Source of the DNA: Varroa destructor | Lineage: Eukaryota > Arthropoda > Arachnida > Mesostigmata > Varroidae | Assembly: GCF_002443255.2 (NCBI RefSeq) | Contig: NW_019211454.1 | Span: forward strand, 4,497,858 to 4,561,857 | Length of the DNA stretch: 64,000 nucleotides | Reading direction: 5' to 3' | Made by a program: the position numbers and the translations under genes | Shown: piece after piece, positions 62,261 through 64,000 of the stretch | How positions within the stretch are numbered: position 1 is the stretch's first letter | How the letters are laid out: each line of letters begins with the position of its first letter | The notes under the pieces: generated by a model | Told to the model about the DNA's origin: nothing | The model's database searches: none | What the model saw: only the letters and a program-made list of their open reading frames with translations

Positions 62261-64000
62261 GTAAGTATCGTCGAAGACCAAACACTAGATGCGGCGTCAG
62301 CTTCAGTGCCATGACGAAGACCAAAACCAGCGAAATTTGATAGTCCGACGAGGCGTAAGTGATGGCCCAGCGCACAACAACATCCAAGACAACGCCAACG
62401 CCAACGCTGCGCTCAACGGGAATCATCACCGAGATTCGACGATCCTAACGCCATCGACGGACAGCTGCTGCCGCAACGGCCACAGTTGCGATGCTGATTT
62501 AGGCTTTGCCCGGGGCTGCAACCGGCGGCAGAAGGGGAACCGAAGTAATCATAAGATTAGCAGCAACTGCCGTTGATTTTGGCGGCAATAATAGATTGCA
62601 ATGATCTTATAGAAACAGTGAGTGAATTCGTTTGTTGCTGACGACGACGACGACGGGGCAAACGTAACAGCGACAGCAGTAGGCGCTTAAACAGAGGCAT
62701 CAACGAAATGAAAATACGCAAATCGATGGACGAAAGAAATTACAGCAACAAAAAAGTAAGAAAAAAATGACCCGTGTGTCAGGCAACGATGCGAGGCAAC
62801 ACTATTCATCAGCGCGACTCTAATGGAGGACAGCGTTTCTTCTCTGTGAAACGGACACGCACAGACGGACGTGTTGTATTGCTAGGTGGAAATATTAATA
62901 ACATCGGCACGATCTGATCGTGTCATTGAGCTGTTTTTATTATTATAAAATGTTTAGATGCCGTGCTACATGCACTCTAATTGACGCATGTTATATATAT
63001 ATATATATATAGATCTATAACAGATTCTTCAACAGTCTACGGTTTTTGGATTAAGCTTAATTGGTGTGCCTTCTGCGGGAACTACGAAAATAGCAACCGC
63101 TATCACTACAATCCGTGCATAAACTTCTGCGTTACGCACCATTCCCAACATACAGAACAGCCTTGAATGAGACACGGTGTAATGGACTACATCTACTCTA
63201 TGCCTAATATCAAGAGTTAAAAAAGTAACGGCTCTTTGAGCAAAGTTTGTCAATGATGAGGTACTGTAAAAAACTGTTAAGCCGTTTACGTTGGCGTTCC
63301 TTAATAATAGGATTTGTTTCCCACATACGTGTTTATATTACGTTCGTGATATATGGATCATATCAATTCACATAGACATGCTTATTTTACTTGAATAAAA
63401 TTACTCATACATCACCGTCAGCCTAGCGATTTATCGGCCCAACGCCCCGGTGGCATAACCATTAATGAAAACTTTCTAACTTTTGCCAATATAATTACTG
63501 ATATCGGCTCTGCAGATTCCTCTATTAGCCAGTTTTTTTTTTTTACTAGCAAAAATCTAACCAAAGCTAAAAACCATTTTGCAAAACAAAGATACTACAT
63601 AAAGCTAGACAAATAATACTTAATTATGGATTAGTTTAAGGCCACTTTTTTGAGTCCGCGACGGTATCGAATACGAATGTGTCAATGGAAAGGTTGGAGA
63701 GCACTACACACACAATTTCAATAAAAGTCTATTTATTCAATTTCACTGCTAGTCCCAGATAGGGTATATAGTATCATTTTACATCATTTGGGTCAAACGA
63801 GTCTTGTTGAGTTTATAGAACTACATGGAAAGACTGCTAAACCAGTAAGTATCGAGTGGCATGACATCTACTTAACGTATTATCAGGCTCGTGGAAACCT
63901 AGTTTTCTGTAAAATCTACGGTGGAACCCACGCGCGGCACATATAAGGAGTGATGGCATTTCTATTTAACCGGTTAGTTTGTCTCCACTCGTTGTTTTTC
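62261..64000. other. Right flank, unresolved
   Basis: GC-richer to about 62.9 kb, with a (GAC)n run at 62640-62655, then AT-rich with (TA)n at 62992-63011. No further exon supported. Confidence 0.35.
62992..63011. repeat. (TA)n microsatellite
   Basis: Alternating TA run of 20 nt, read directly. Confidence 0.95.

Overview
The window looks like a piece of an animal nuclear genome, most likely an arthropod. It is AT-leaning, with many (TA)n and trinucleotide microsatellites and a 100-N scaffold gap at 28809-28908. There are no prokaryote-style long ORFs or operons: the longest ATG-started frame is about 135 codons, as expected where coding sequence is split into short exons. A parasitiform mite such as Varroa would fit the base composition, but this is inferred from texture only; no diagnostic gene was recognised. 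No rRNA, tRNA, CRISPR array or complete transposon was seen.

With no homology search available, exons were called from acceptor and donor sites, open frame and phase compatibility. Many GC-balanced stretches stay open by chance in several frames, so confidences are low.

Left (1-12.6 kb): a possible plus-strand gene with exon-like blocks at 1939-2040 and 2405-2535 and a terminal exon at 12377-12448 followed by AATAAA. The rest is intron-like AT-rich DNA.

Middle (12.6-44.5 kb): mostly non-coding. It holds isolated exon-like signals (17882-17905, 24148-24175 minus, 24596-24703, 29657-29718, 33110-33238, 35559-35600, 36135-36203) and a small two-exon model at 39404-39811 with a 78-nt intron. 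It also holds a diverged repeat pair near 40.2 and 42.5 kb.

Right (44.5-58.3 kb): the best gene model. Five plus-strand exons (44573-44783, 48661-48728, 50473-50686, 56087-56194, 57637-57773) join in phase. They encode a putative 245-residue secreted protein with a signal peptide and four N-glycosylation sequons. A TATA-like element lies upstream and AATAAA signals follow. A possible decayed LINE reverse transcriptase lies in its first intron. At 61.7-62.3 kb a second plus-strand gene may begin.

The most clearly non-random structure is a set of four short-loop inverted repeats (16491-16531, 32483-32511, 33751-33781, 55384-55435). Their 13- to 24-bp arms are separated by only 1 to 4 nt, far beyond chance expectation.
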